From Phocaeicola oris (GTDB lineage: Bacteria > Bacteroidota > Bacteroidia > Bacteroidales > Bacteroidaceae), in the NCBI RefSeq assembly GCF_021295095.1, contig NZ_JAJLQX010000006.1, positions 59,000-122,999 on the forward strand: a stretch of DNA of 64,000 nucleotides, given 5' to 3'. The notes under the pieces are model-generated. The model was not told the origin of the DNA, did no database searches, and saw only the letters and a program-made list of their open reading frames with translations. A program made the position numbers and the translations under genes. Shown here in pieces: positions 9,110-17,991 of the stretch (position 1 is the stretch's first letter; every line of letters starts with the position of its first letter).

Positions 9110-9774
9110 TCCCTTGCTCCCAAGTTTTTAAGTTGGTGAATCATTCCGATAACATCCGGAGCTTTAAAAACAGTATTACCCGCAACAAGTACGTCAGCAC
9201 CGGCCTCAACCAATTGTTTCCCTGTTTTCAGATTCACACCACCATCTACCTCAATAAGTGAATTTGAATGAGTATAATTGATTAGTTCACGTAAAAGCTT
9301 CACTTTATCAATCGTATGTTGAATAAATGCCTGTCCACTGAATCCAGGATTGACACTCATTAGCAAAACCATATCCACATCCTGAATAATATCAGAGACC
9401 ATCACTACAGGAGTAGACGGATTCAAAGTAATGCCCACCTTCATCCCGGCATCTTTAATTTGCTGAATAACACGATGATGATGAATAGTAGCTTCGTAAT
9501 GAATATTCATCATCATTGCGCCCAAATCTCTCACTTCACCAATAAATTTCTCAGGCTGAACAATCATCATGTGAACATCCAATGGCTTTTTTGAAAGCTT
9601 AGCCATATACTTCATTACAGGGAATCCAAAAGAAATATTTGGGACAAAAACTCCGTCCATTACATCCAAATGCAACCAGTCGGCTTCACTCTGATTAATC
9701 AAATCAATATCATGCTGCAAATTTCCAAAATCCGCAGCCAATATTGAAGGAGAAATTAGTGGTTTCATAAGCAT
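9106..9774 (-). CDS. rpe: Ribulose-phosphate 3-epimerase
   Basis: 222-aa TIM barrel. The N-terminal SPSILAADFGNL, then HLDVMDGVFVPNISFG, the HYEA strand, MSVNPGFSGQ and the C-terminal VDGGV and VAGNTVF phosphate-binding segments are all family signatures, with metal-ligand His and Asp residues present. It interconverts ribulose-5-phosphate and xylulose-5-phosphate in the pentose phosphate pathway. A start at the second Met (residue 3) is equally possible. It overlaps comEC by 4 bp, so the two are probably translated together. Confidence 0.93.
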   Translation of the reverse strand: MLMKPLISPSILAADFGNLQHDIDLINQSEADWLHLDVMDGVFVPNISFGFPVMKYMAKLSKKPLDVHMMIVQPEKFIGEVRDLGAMMMNIHYEATIHHHRVIQQIKDAGMKVGITLNPSTPVVMVSDIIQDVDMVLLMSVNPGFSGQAFIQHTIDKVKLLRELINYTHSNSLIEVDGGVNLKTGKQLVEAGADVLVAGNTVFKAPDVIGMIHQLKNLGARE

Positions 9775-9833
9775 AATTATGTTCTCTGAACAAAGGTAAG
9801 CCTAATTATCCAATAAATCGAATAATACTGCTT

Positions 9834-11201
9834 TTATTTTCCTAAATTCAGGCGGAAACCGACTGATAAATTAAAATTTGTAGGATGTTTCTTGCGAATT
9901 GTCTGAACATCTGTCCCATCGTCAAAATAGTGAACGATACCCGGTTCCACATAAATGGCCAATTCTTTTATCAACTTATACTGTGTGCCAATAGAAGCGC
10001 TTACCGACCATTGAAGCTTATCTATATCTACATTTTGAACATGACCATTGTCTACTTCTTCACCATAAACAGACTTAACCTCCAACTGCCCTTTGACACA
10101 TTTCTCTACAGCGCCACCGGCTGAAGCATATACATCGAAATGCTCATTTCCCCAAATAATACGGTTCAGCTTCAAAGGAATACCAATATAATGTAAACGC
10201 TGTTCTTCTTTCTTATATGAAAACTTCGTTCCGGAAGTCAATTCTGAATTTAACATTGTATAGAATAATCCCGATTCAACAGACCAATCCTGATTCAAAG
10301 CGTAACGAGCAGATAAACCAAAGGTAATGGGCGCTTTATGTTCAATATTCGTATATTCATTTTTCGAGTCCCTCGCATTCACAGAAATCAGATTATCAGA
10401 AAACCACTTATATTCCTTGCCATCATAAGTAATAACATCATCATCCGGTTTCGAAATCATACCAAGCTGAACATTATCCTGATAAATCCAATTGCTTTCC
10501 AAAGAATTGAAACCTTTCGATATGTTTGAATACGACAGCGGAGTATTGCCTCCTCCAAGAGCTACTGACCAACGATTAATTTTCTTTTTCTTAGCTGGTA
10601 TGTAATTTTTGCTTTTACTCCGTGAAGCATAAGCCTGCTGCTTACTCTGAGGATTAATCTGTATCACCGACTGCTTCTCCTCCTTCTTATCAGTATTGGA
10701 TACTGTTTCTTCCTTTACTTCATTCTCTTTGGCAGTACTGTCCTCATCTCTTTCAACATACAAAGTCTGATCAGAAGCATTGCTTCCGACTGCAACATCA
10801 TCATTCCGAGTTAAGGTCACGGCATTTCTTCTCACCTGTTTATCCGTCGGAAATGCTTTTCCTAACTGATTGACTTCTTTTTCAGCAAGAGGGGTCTCTC
10901 CATCTTGCAATACCTGATTCCCATTTTCGTTCTGCTTAGCTGATGTAAACGGGATATTCTCAGATACCTGTCGTACATCAGACTGTTCATCATTAAACAT
11001 GAACCATCCGGTAATTGAGCATGCAATAACCACTGTTATTACTGCAGCAACAGCCTGCCAACGCTTCCACCAAGGAATCAATTCCACAGAATTGGATGTT
11101 TTCAGCTCCTTCTCCAAACGACTCCAAAGGTCATCAGGAACAGGCTCCGAATAGCCATTCATTCTATTCCGTAATTTATTTATCCATTTATCTTGTTTCA
11201 T
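9834..11201 (-). CDS. Anti-sigma-like membrane protein with C-terminal outer-membrane beta-barrel domain
   Basis: 455 aa. The N-terminal ~45 residues are cytoplasmic in style (MKQDKWINKLRNRMNGYSEP, then PDDLWSRLEKEL). A single membrane segment lies at about 49-70, followed by a long charged, low-complexity linker to about 200. The rest (from WSVALGGGNTPLSYSNIS) alternates like a beta-barrel and ends in LSVGFRLNLGK, a PorT/OmpA-type C-terminus. It overlaps the ECF sigma factor gene by 4 bp, which suggests the N-terminal part acts as the cognate anti-sigma factor. That role is inferred from position and topology. Confidence 0.7.
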   Translation of the reverse strand: MKQDKWINKLRNRMNGYSEPVPDDLWSRLEKELKTSNSVELIPWWKRWQAVAAVITVVIACSITGWFMFNDEQSDVRQVSENIPFTSAKQNENGNQVLQDGETPLAEKEVNQLGKAFPTDKQVRRNAVTLTRNDDVAVGSNASDQTLYVERDEDSTAKENEVKEETVSNTDKKEEKQSVIQINPQSKQQAYASRSKSKNYIPAKKKKINRWSVALGGGNTPLSYSNISKGFNSLESNWIYQDNVQLGMISKPDDDVITYDGKEYKWFSDNLISVNARDSKNEYTNIEHKAPITFGLSARYALNQDWSVESGLFYTMLNSELTSGTKFSYKKEEQRLHYIGIPLKLNRIIWGNEHFDVYASAGGAVEKCVKGQLEVKSVYGEEVDNGHVQNVDIDKLQWSVSASIGTQYKLIKELAIYVEPGIVHYFDDGTDVQTIRKKHPTNFNLSVGFRLNLGK

Positions 11202-11755
11202 ATTAGTCTTGTTGTCTCCTTATATTCTTTAATTCTTTTCATTAATAGCATTCTTGCTCTAAAAAATTGTGAAGAAGAAGCATGTTCAGTGATTCCTAAA
11301 ATCGATGCAATCTCCTTATGCGTCTTTTCTTCAAATACAAAAAGGTTGAATACCGTCCGATACCCATCGGGCAACTCCCGAATGAACTTCATCAAAACTT
11401 TCGGAGGAAGCTGATCCACATCACTCTCTTCATCCGACACATCAGGCAGTTGTTCCATCGGAACCTCATCCTTCAGTGTCTTTTTTTGCCGTCGCATGAA
11501 ATTCAATGCTTCATTAGCCATCACTCGCGACAACCATGCGGAGAGCGATCCTTCGCCCTGATAACTGAATGACCGAATAGAACAAAATATTTTTAAGAAA
11601 CCATCGTGTAAGACATCTTCTGCCGATTCCCTTTCGCCGGTATAACGAAGACAAATCGCCATCAATTGTCCGGAATATTGCTCATATAACCGCTTCCGAG
11701 CCTGATTTTCACCCTTACTACAACGTTCCGCTAATTCTTTTTCGTCCATTATCAA
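11198..11755 (-). CDS. ECF-type RNA polymerase sigma factor
   Basis: 185 aa with sigma region 2 (LYEQYSGQLMAICLRYTGERESAEDVLHDGFLKIF, about 24-58) and region 4 (LPDGYRTVFNLFVFEEKTHKEIASILGITEHASSSQFFRARMLL, about 130-175), and no regions 1 or 3, so it is an ECF sigma factor. It is the first gene of a two-gene unit with the membrane/barrel protein. Not next to SusC/D genes, so it is not an obvious polysaccharide-locus regulator. Its regulon is unknown. Confidence 0.88.
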   Translation of the reverse strand: MIMDEKELAERCSKGENQARKRLYEQYSGQLMAICLRYTGERESAEDVLHDGFLKIFCSIRSFSYQGEGSLSAWLSRVMANEALNFMRRQKKTLKDEVPMEQLPDVSDEESDVDQLPPKVLMKFIRELPDGYRTVFNLFVFEEKTHKEIASILGITEHASSSQFFRARMLLMKRIKEYKETTRLI

Positions 11756-11944
11756 GACTCAACCTTTTATATTTATAACACCAATAGATTGAAAATACTG
11801 CATCCTGTCAACAACTTTTTTTTATTAGATACTTTTAACATTATTATATGCAGTCTTTTTATCCGATTTCTATTTAATCTATAGAAGATAACACTCCGCA
11901 ATACCGCTATGAAAAGTCTAAGCAATTGATGACGCAAGACTTTA

Positions 11945-11976
11945 AGAGCGAAGCTCCTGTGAAGGATCTTCGCTCT
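11945..11976. terminator. Hairpin downstream of fmt
   Basis: AGAGCGAAG pairs with CTTCGCTCT across a 14-nt loop immediately after the fmt stop. The T-run is on the plus-strand side and is weak in the fmt direction, so the hairpin may mark the transcript end without being a classical terminator. Confidence 0.45.
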
Positions 11977-11979
11977 GTT

Positions 11980-12951
11980 TTATGCTACTTTAATACCCTT
12001 TTTCGCTCTAAAGCCTCTAAGAAAATCTTCAATACACATTCTTTTCTTACCTGACAATTGAAGCGACAAAACATTCAAATATCCGTCACTTAAAGCAATC
12101 TTTAGATATGTTTTATTATCTGTAAGAACTGTTCCGACAGATTCTTTCACTTCACGAAACTCTTTCTCTGTCCGGAAAATCTTCAAATCAAGCCATTTCT
12201 CTCCATCACAAAGTTCTGTCCATGCAGCCGGATACGGAGAAAGTCCTCTGACAAAGTCGTACACCTTCTTTACTCCTTGATTCCAATCGATACGGCAAGT
12301 CTCTTTAAAAATTTTCGGAGCCGGTTTCAACTCCTCACTCGATTGAATCAACTGTTCTTGTGGTATACTCTTTACCGTGCCATTCAAAATCTTATCGACG
12401 GTCTCCAATATCAGGTCACCACCTAAATTCATCAGTTTATCATGTACTGTTTCCACATCATCCGTATCGGCAATAGGCACATGTACCTGCTGAATGATCT
12501 CTCCCGTATCTATTTCATGCTTCAAAAAGAAAGTAGTAATGCCTGTTTCTTTCTCTCCATTAATAATCGCCCAATTGATAGGTGCTGCTCCTCTATATTG
12601 TGGTAGAAGAGATGCATGCAAATTAAAAGTACCCCATCTTGGCATTGCCCAAACTACCTCTGGCAACATACGAAACGCGACAACTATTTGTAAGTCTGCT
12701 TTCAACGAACGAAGCTTTTCTACAAAAGCCTCATCCTTTAACTTTTCAGGCTGAAGAACCTTCAACCCCTGCGATACGGCATACTTTTTCACCGGACTTG
12801 CCGAGAGCACACTGCCATGCCGTCCAATAGGCTTATCGGGCATTGTGACAACACCGACAACATTATATCCGCCTTCAACCAAACGACGAAGACTCTCCAC
12901 CGCAAAATCGGGAGTACCCATATAAACTATGCGTAAATCTTTCTTGTCCAT
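11980..12951 (-). CDS. fmt: Methionyl-tRNA formyltransferase
   Basis: 323 aa, standard length. The N-terminal formyltransferase domain carries MGTPDFAV at 11-18, the catalytic Asn110 and His112 in FNLHASLLPQYRGAAPINWAI, and Asp148 in EIDTGEI. The C-terminal tRNA-binding domain starts near 210. It transfers a formyl group from 10-formyl-THF to Met-tRNAi for initiation. Its start is 1 bp from the ClC channel stop, so the two are co-transcribed. Confidence 0.95.
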   Translation of the reverse strand: MDKKDLRIVYMGTPDFAVESLRRLVEGGYNVVGVVTMPDKPIGRHGSVLSASPVKKYAVSQGLKVLQPEKLKDEAFVEKLRSLKADLQIVVAFRMLPEVVWAMPRWGTFNLHASLLPQYRGAAPINWAIINGEKETGITTFFLKHEIDTGEIIQQVHVPIADTDDVETVHDKLMNLGGDLILETVDKILNGTVKSIPQEQLIQSSEELKPAPKIFKETCRIDWNQGVKKVYDFVRGLSPYPAAWTELCDGEKWLDLKIFRTEKEFREVKESVGTVLTDNKTYLKIALSDGYLNVLSLQLSGKKRMCIEDFLRGFRAKKGIKVA

Positions 12952-12952
12952 A

Positions 12953-14749
12953 TTACTCTTGTGAGAAATTAACTAATACTTGACGATAGGCATCAAATAC
13001 TTCCGATTTAGAAACAAAGCCCAAATAAGTACCATCTCGTTTCACCACCGGCAAATTCCATGCTTTCGTATCGTCAAACTTTTTCATTACCGTCTCCATC
13101 GTATCATCTTCTATCACACGAGCCGGAGGTGATATCATAAACCGTTGGACTCTAAAACGATGATACAATTCCTGACGGAACATAATATTCCGGATATCAT
13201 CCATAACTACAATGCCAAGAAGCTTATCACTATTATCAACAACCGGGAATAGATTTCGTTTTGAGCGGGAAATAACCTGAATCATCTGTCCTAAATCCAT
13301 ATCCGGAGTAACTTTCAAGAAATCTGTTTCTACCACACTGTCAATATTCAGCAGTGTAAGCACTGCCTTATCTTTATGGTGTGTCAACAGCTCGCCTTTC
13401 TTTGCCAAACGAATAGCATAAATACTCTGCGACTGAAACGCACGGTTTGTCAGATAAGCCGTGGCAGAAACAATCATCAGCGGAAGGAACAAATCGTAAC
13501 CTCCGGTCAACTCTGCTATCAAGAATGTACTGGTCAGCGGAGCATGCATCACACCGGTCATCAGTCCGGCCATGCCATAAAGCGCAAAGTTCTGCTCCGG
13601 AGTAAACGTACCTATATCGAATACATTGCAGAAATGAGCGAAAATGAACCCGGAAATAGCGCCGAGAAACAAACTTGGCGCAAACAAACCACCACAACCG
13701 CCTCCTCCATTTGTCGCGCTCGAAGCAAAGACTTTTACTAAAACAATGAGTGACAAATATACTAACAACATATTCCCATCGCCTGAGAAAAAAGAATTCC
13801 GCATCACCATATTCCAATCGGCATCACTCTTACCGTTAATAAGTAATCCTACCGTATCGTAACCCTCTCCATAAAGCGAGGGAAAGAAGAAGATGAGCAG
13901 GCTCAAAGTAATGCCGCCAATTGCTAACTTGGTATATGGGTTGCTGTAACGACGAAATACATTCTCACACATATCCATCATTCGTGTAAAGTAAACGGAA
14001 ACTAATCCACATGCTATTCCCAATATAATTACAGAAGGAACTCGCTTCAGTATAAAAGGCTCCACCATGTGAAACTCAAAAAGAGCCTGCGTACCTGTCA
14101 ACAAATAAGAAACGATAGCAGCACTCACGCTGGTTACGAGTAGTGGAAGTAATGAATTCATCGTCAGGTCTATCATCAACACTTCAAGCACGAACAACAT
14201 TCCCGCAATAGGTGCTTTATAGATACCTGCAATGGCTCCGGCAGCGCCACAACCAACTAACAACATCAGTGTTTTATGGTCGAGTTTGAACACACTGCCC
14301 AAATTAGAACCGATGGCAGAACCGGTCAACACAATAGGTGACTCTGCTCCAACCGATCCACCAAAACCAATGGTAATAGCACTCGCGATAAGCGACGACC
14401 AACAGTTATGTCGCTTAATACGACTTTTCCTTCGGGATATGGCATACAATATCTTTGTCACGCCATGCCCTATATCATCCTTTACCACATAGCGGATGAA
14501 CAGACTGGTAATAAAAATTCCGATAACAGGATAAACCAGATACAGCCAGTTGCTACCCATTGCATTGAAATTACTCGTAAGCAGATGCTGCAAACCTTCA
14601 ATCAACAATTTAAGCAATCGGGCGGCAATAGCGGTGAGTACACCTACTATAATACTGAGCAACAGTACGAACTGACTCTCGCTAACATGCTTCTCGCGCC
14701 AAAGAATAAAGCGTTGCAGCAGACCGGATTTTTCTGGTATCGGATCCAT
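12953..14749 (-). CDS. ClC-family chloride channel/transporter with tandem CBS domains
   Basis: 598 aa. The membrane domain (about 25-440) contains GFGGSVGAESPIVLTG with the gating-type Glu136 (the usual motif is GxEGP; here GAESP) and GCGGLFAPSLFLGA, the GxFxP selectivity motif. Two CBS repeats follow (about 470-595), with FPVVDNSDKLLGIVVMDDIR and NLPVVKRDGTYLGFVSKSEVF, suggesting regulation by nucleotides. The gating glutamate is kept, so either H+/Cl- exchange or channel activity is possible. It shares an operon with fmt and the Sua5-type gene. Confidence 0.88.
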   Translation of the reverse strand: MDPIPEKSGLLQRFILWREKHVSESQFVLLLSIIVGVLTAIAARLLKLLIEGLQHLLTSNFNAMGSNWLYLVYPVIGIFITSLFIRYVVKDDIGHGVTKILYAISRRKSRIKRHNCWSSLIASAITIGFGGSVGAESPIVLTGSAIGSNLGSVFKLDHKTLMLLVGCGAAGAIAGIYKAPIAGMLFVLEVLMIDLTMNSLLPLLVTSVSAAIVSYLLTGTQALFEFHMVEPFILKRVPSVIILGIACGLVSVYFTRMMDMCENVFRRYSNPYTKLAIGGITLSLLIFFFPSLYGEGYDTVGLLINGKSDADWNMVMRNSFFSGDGNMLLVYLSLIVLVKVFASSATNGGGGCGGLFAPSLFLGAISGFIFAHFCNVFDIGTFTPEQNFALYGMAGLMTGVMHAPLTSTFLIAELTGGYDLFLPLMIVSATAYLTNRAFQSQSIYAIRLAKKGELLTHHKDKAVLTLLNIDSVVETDFLKVTPDMDLGQMIQVISRSKRNLFPVVDNSDKLLGIVVMDDIRNIMFRQELYHRFRVQRFMISPPARVIEDDTMETVMKKFDDTKAWNLPVVKRDGTYLGFVSKSEVFDAYRQVLVNFSQE

Positions 14750-15406
14750 TTACTTCCTGATAATCTTTACTAATCCGCCCGATCCCACTTTGACAATACT
14801 TGATGGTTTCGGATGTCCGTGCTCTTTCTGACGGCAGTTTACTACATAATCGACTGCGTTCTTTACTTCGTCGCTGATATCTTCGAATGTGACCGGTGAA
14901 GGCTCTCCGCTTATATTGGCTGATGTAGAAACAATTGCTTTCTTGAAACGATAGCATAATTCGTTCGAAAAGACTTCTTTTGTTATTCTTATACCTATGC
15001 TGCCATCTTCTGCAATAAGATTCTCTGCCAAGTTACGTGCGCCTTCATAAATTACGGTCAACGGTTTGGTAGCATAGTCTATCAATTGCCACGCCACTTC
15101 CGGAACATCTTTTACATAGAAGTTCACTTTTACGTCACTGTCCACCAGCACTAACATAGCTTTACTGTCGGATCGGCTTTTCAGCTCATACACTTTCTTT
15201 ACGGCTTCTGCATTGGTTGCGTCGCAACCTATACCCCATACCGTATCGGTGGGATAGAGAATCACTCCTCCTTTTTCCATCACTTCGCAAGCCTTTTTCA
15301 CCTCAGCCTGCATAGCCTTACTCACAAAAGGTCGCTTGTTAGGGTTAGGTCTTATCTTCTCACCTTCCGCAAGCTCAGGCTTGTTCTGATATTTCTTTAA
15401 ACTCAT
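14750..15406 (-). CDS. L-threonylcarbamoyladenylate synthase (Sua5/YciO/YrdC family)
   Basis: 218 aa from the ATG at 15406 (MSLKKYQNKPEL). The open frame extends to 15469, but a TAnnTTTG element at 15433-15440 lies inside that extension, so the longer start cannot be on the main transcript. The YrdC core is clear: KKACEVMEKGGVILYPTDTVWGIGCDATN, KSRSDSKAMLVLV, GSIGIRI and IVSTSANISGEP. The family makes threonylcarbamoyl-AMP for the t6A modification of ANN-decoding tRNAs; YciO-type paralogs of less certain role look alike. Its stop touches the ClC start. Confidence 0.8.
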   Translation of the reverse strand: MSLKKYQNKPELAEGEKIRPNPNKRPFVSKAMQAEVKKACEVMEKGGVILYPTDTVWGIGCDATNAEAVKKVYELKSRSDSKAMLVLVDSDVKVNFYVKDVPEVAWQLIDYATKPLTVIYEGARNLAENLIAEDGSIGIRITKEVFSNELCYRFKKAIVSTSANISGEPSPVTFEDISDEVKNAVDYVVNCRQKEHGHPKPSSIVKVGSGGLVKIIRK

Positions 15407-15432
15407 TTCTTTCCACTTTTTTATCGAAGATG

Positions 15433-15440
15433 CAAAGTTA
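15433..15440 (-). promoter_or_regulatory. -7 promoter element of the Sua5/YrdC gene
   Basis: The minus strand reads TAACTTTG. It fixes the start of the gene at 15406 and leaves a leader of about 20 nt. Confidence 0.6.
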
Positions 15441-15475
15441 ATGAATTTCTTCAGAACATATTCTATCATTCTACA

Positions 15476-15513
15476 TAATTAACGTATTCTATGCACATAG
15501 AATACGTTAATTA
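15476..15513. repeat. 38-bp perfect palindrome between serpin and Sua5 gene
   Basis: Two 18-bp arms (15476-15493 and 15496-15513, starting TAATTAACGTATTC) are exact reverse complements around a 2-bp centre. It lies 37 bp past the serpin stop and just upstream of the Sua5 promoter. There is no T-run on the serpin side, so it could be a terminator-like 3' end or an operator. Confidence 0.85.
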
Positions 15514-15550
15514 ATCTCATTATTTTTTCTTTCCCTACTTAGAATTCCTG

Positions 15551-16771
15551 CTACAGGCTCGCTACTTTCCCTATGAAAAGAATAGCACCGGTACTTTGTT
15601 CTTGAATGAGAAATACGAACGGACGATTTACATGAAAGACACCGTTTTCACCAATCATAGCACCTAACATGCCGGTCTGTGTTACAGTGGCAGCTTCCGT
15701 ACCATCTTCATCCACGTTCAGATAAATACCCTGTTTGATTTGATTGATGAATATGGATTCTTCAGCCATACCTGAGAAATTAGCATCACTTGAGAACACC
15801 TGTTTCATTCCCATGGCCTCCATGTCCGCTCTCAAGTCGGACTCATATTCCATTTTAAACTTCGGTAATTCTACATCCGTTTCCGTCAAATGACTACGTG
15901 AATCCAATTCTACCAACATATCTTTATTCAAATCGCTAATAGCATCATTAACAGACAGGTCTTTTTTGGGTAATAACACTTTCATATAAAAAGCGCCATT
16001 TCCATAAGGAAGTTTCAACATCTCAAAAGTACCATTGTCTGCATAAGCGAAAGTACCTTTCTGATGCATCATGTCTACCTTATTCTTCGAACCATCCTGA
16101 TTGGTGAATTCCTTCTTCTCTGTCTCCGATTTTTTGAACTTTGAAGCCCATGAACCTTTAAAATAAAGCGCATTGACTAACATCATACGAGTCCGACGGT
16201 CTATATCCTTGATAAAATCGGAAATACAACCATTTGTCTTCTTCGAAATCCAATCATTAATAATCTTTTTAGTACTTTCTGCAGTAAAATCAACGGGACT
16301 GACCTCCGAATCATACTTAGCTTTATTCACCTCAACAAAATTCTTTTTAACATTCAAAGTATTAGCTGTCCAAATAGAATTAGCTATTGATAAATCTACC
16401 GTATTGTCAAGTTGAGGTAAACTTTTCATGAAAGTCTGATAATATTCATTCAATTCGTTTACGGATGAGCCACCAAAACCGAGAACCTTCATTATTTCAT
16501 CTAAAGTATTCTCCTCCGCGCCATTGGCTACCATTGCCATAACCGTGGACAACGAGAATGGCGACACCATAAAATTAGGCTTTTGTGTTTCTTTTATATT
16601 ATGCTGTTTAAAGAAATCAAAAGTAAATCCGCTTACCACTTCATTCAGCTCTTTCGATCTGGTGGTAAGAGATATGTCCTTCCGTTCGCCGGGGATAACC
16701 GGTGAATCGTCATTACTACATCCGGTTAAAATCACTAAGGATGCACAAAACAATAAAAATATTTTCTTCAT
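15551..16771 (-). CDS. Serpin-family protease inhibitor lipoprotein
   Basis: 406 aa with a lipoprotein signal (lipobox ILTGC, Cys18), so it is exposed on the cell envelope. The serpin fold spans about 40-406: NFMVSPFSLS (66-75), the shutter-region NALYFKGSW (200-208), the hinge DEDGTEAATVT (354-364) and the signature FHVNRPFVFLI (379-389). The hinge residues are small and fit an inhibitory serpin. Counting from Gly357 as P15 places P1 at Ala371 and P1' at Met372, which predicts inhibition of elastase-like proteases. Gut Bacteroidetes serpins are thought to protect against host or rival proteases. Confidence 0.9.
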   Translation of the reverse strand: MKKIFLLFCASLVILTGCSNDDSPVIPGERKDISLTTRSKELNEVVSGFTFDFFKQHNIKETQKPNFMVSPFSLSTVMAMVANGAEENTLDEIMKVLGFGGSSVNELNEYYQTFMKSLPQLDNTVDLSIANSIWTANTLNVKKNFVEVNKAKYDSEVSPVDFTAESTKKIINDWISKKTNGCISDFIKDIDRRTRMMLVNALYFKGSWASKFKKSETEKKEFTNQDGSKNKVDMMHQKGTFAYADNGTFEMLKLPYGNGAFYMKVLLPKKDLSVNDAISDLNKDMLVELDSRSHLTETDVELPKFKMEYESDLRADMEAMGMKQVFSSDANFSGMAEESIFINQIKQGIYLNVDEDGTEAATVTQTGMLGAMIGENGVFHVNRPFVFLIQEQSTGAILFIGKVASL

Positions 16772-16978
16772 ATCGATTATGTATTAAATGTTAAAGTATT
16801 CTTTATATATAAAACACTGCTTTTACAAAATATTGCATGGGAAACTGAAAAATCTTTTCAAAAAAACGTTAATTTGACGGTTCAATTCCAGAAACAATAG
16901 ACGTAGTATATCCATCTGGGAATAAACTATCATTCCCTTTCATTATATCTTCCGTCTCTATTTGTTGACTCTATGAAG

Positions 16979-17012
16979 TGATACGTGTAAACCAGCGGAG
17001 TAATATAAACCA
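16979..17012. repeat. Degenerate member of the 22-bp palindromic array family
   Basis: TGATACGTGTAA at 16979 is preceded by AAG as in the intact arrays and is followed 22 bp later by TAATATAAACCA. Only one core is recognisable. The rest of the 16772-17090 gap shows nothing else I can name. Confidence 0.45.
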
Positions 17013-17090
17013 ACTATCAGTCAACTGCTTCCCTAAGTAAAGAGACTCAGGCGAAGCCGGTGAAAGGTATAAATGTTTACCGGACTGTTA

Positions 17091-17723
17091 TCATTTCTTA
17101 TCATTCCGATGGTCGGTCGTGGCATAACTTTTAAACTGAAGAGCGGGAAATATAAAATTATAATCACCAATACTACCACTTCGAAAGTTAGAAATCCTAA
17201 CCGTTGTCCAAAAAAATGCGACTTTAATACGAAGATAAAGCGGATAATGCGTTTCTCTATCTATCACTCCTTTGACCTGACGAATCCCAATAAGTCCGGC
17301 TCGCTTTGGCTTAAGAGTTATTTCTATACCATCATCCACATTTTTCCAACTATATTCATAGTCGTTCAGATTATATTTAAATTTCGAGAGATAGGTATCC
17401 TTATTATCGTCATCCGATCGGTAAATACGTACAGTCCTCTTCTTATGATCGACCATATAGGCCGTAATCCCATCGTTCCACGAAGCATAACGCGGCTCGC
17501 TATACCGCATCTTCTTTTGTTTATACCAAATGGTACCATTCGTTTTATAAATCCCAATGATGTTCACATCATAATGCAGCGTAGAGCCCTGCTCGCCAAA
17601 TACCATTTGATATACACTATTAAAAAGGTTACGGGCTTCTTCTGCATTCGTCTGTTGGGCATGAGCAACTTCAATACCCAGAAAGACAGCAGCAATAAAT
17701 ATAAAGATACGGCGAACAATCAT
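17091..17723 (-). CDS. LolA-like periplasmic protein
   Basis: 210 aa with a cleavable signal peptide (MIVRRIFIFIAAVFLGIEVAHAQ). The body reads like a LolA/outer-membrane lipoprotein carrier fold: a beta-rich pattern with GTIWYKQKKMRYSEP, AYMVDHKKRTVRIYR, then GIRQVKGVIDRETHYPLYLRIKV. Bacteroides carries several such short LolA-like proteins, and no partner genes lie alongside. Assignment is by overall pattern without a diagnostic motif. Confidence 0.6.
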   Translation of the reverse strand: MIVRRIFIFIAAVFLGIEVAHAQQTNAEEARNLFNSVYQMVFGEQGSTLHYDVNIIGIYKTNGTIWYKQKKMRYSEPRYASWNDGITAYMVDHKKRTVRIYRSDDDNKDTYLSKFKYNLNDYEYSWKNVDDGIEITLKPKRAGLIGIRQVKGVIDRETHYPLYLRIKVAFFWTTVRISNFRSGSIGDYNFIFPALQFKSYATTDHRNDKK

Positions 17724-17859
17724 GGAACAAACCTAAGTTTTTAAATATATGGCTGCAAAAATAAAGATTTTTATCTAATAGAAAGAAAAAATATGAACTT
17801 TAAGTATTTTTTCGAGATAAGAAATGCTAAATAATTTCTTTATTCATAAAACTATATTC

Positions 17860-17982
17860 CGATACGTACAAACGCTTGAAGTGATACGGATGAGTTGGGC
17901 AGTTCATGCGTATGAGTTGAATGATTCATCCGCGTGAGTTGTTGAACTCATACGTATCAATCACACAACAGATACGTATTGA
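17860..17982. repeat. 22-bp-period palindromic array 2 (6 cores)
   Basis: Cores start at 17860, 17882, 17904, 17926, 17948 and 17970, exactly 22 bp apart. Examples are TGATACGGATGA, TCATGCGTATGA, TCATCCGCGTGA and TCATACGTATCA. The last core, AGATACGTATTGA, is identical to the last core of the array at 54433. The array ends 9 bp before the start codon of the DUF3987 remnant. Confidence 0.88.
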
Positions 17983-17991
17983 TTTAAGGGG

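Noticed and set aside
13374-13817. Overlapping frames inside the ClC gene
   Set aside because: The ClC reading frame contains all family motifs; the others have implausible composition.
17073-17744. 223-codon plus-strand frame
   Set aside because: Antisense to the LolA-like gene, which has a signal peptide and sensible composition.
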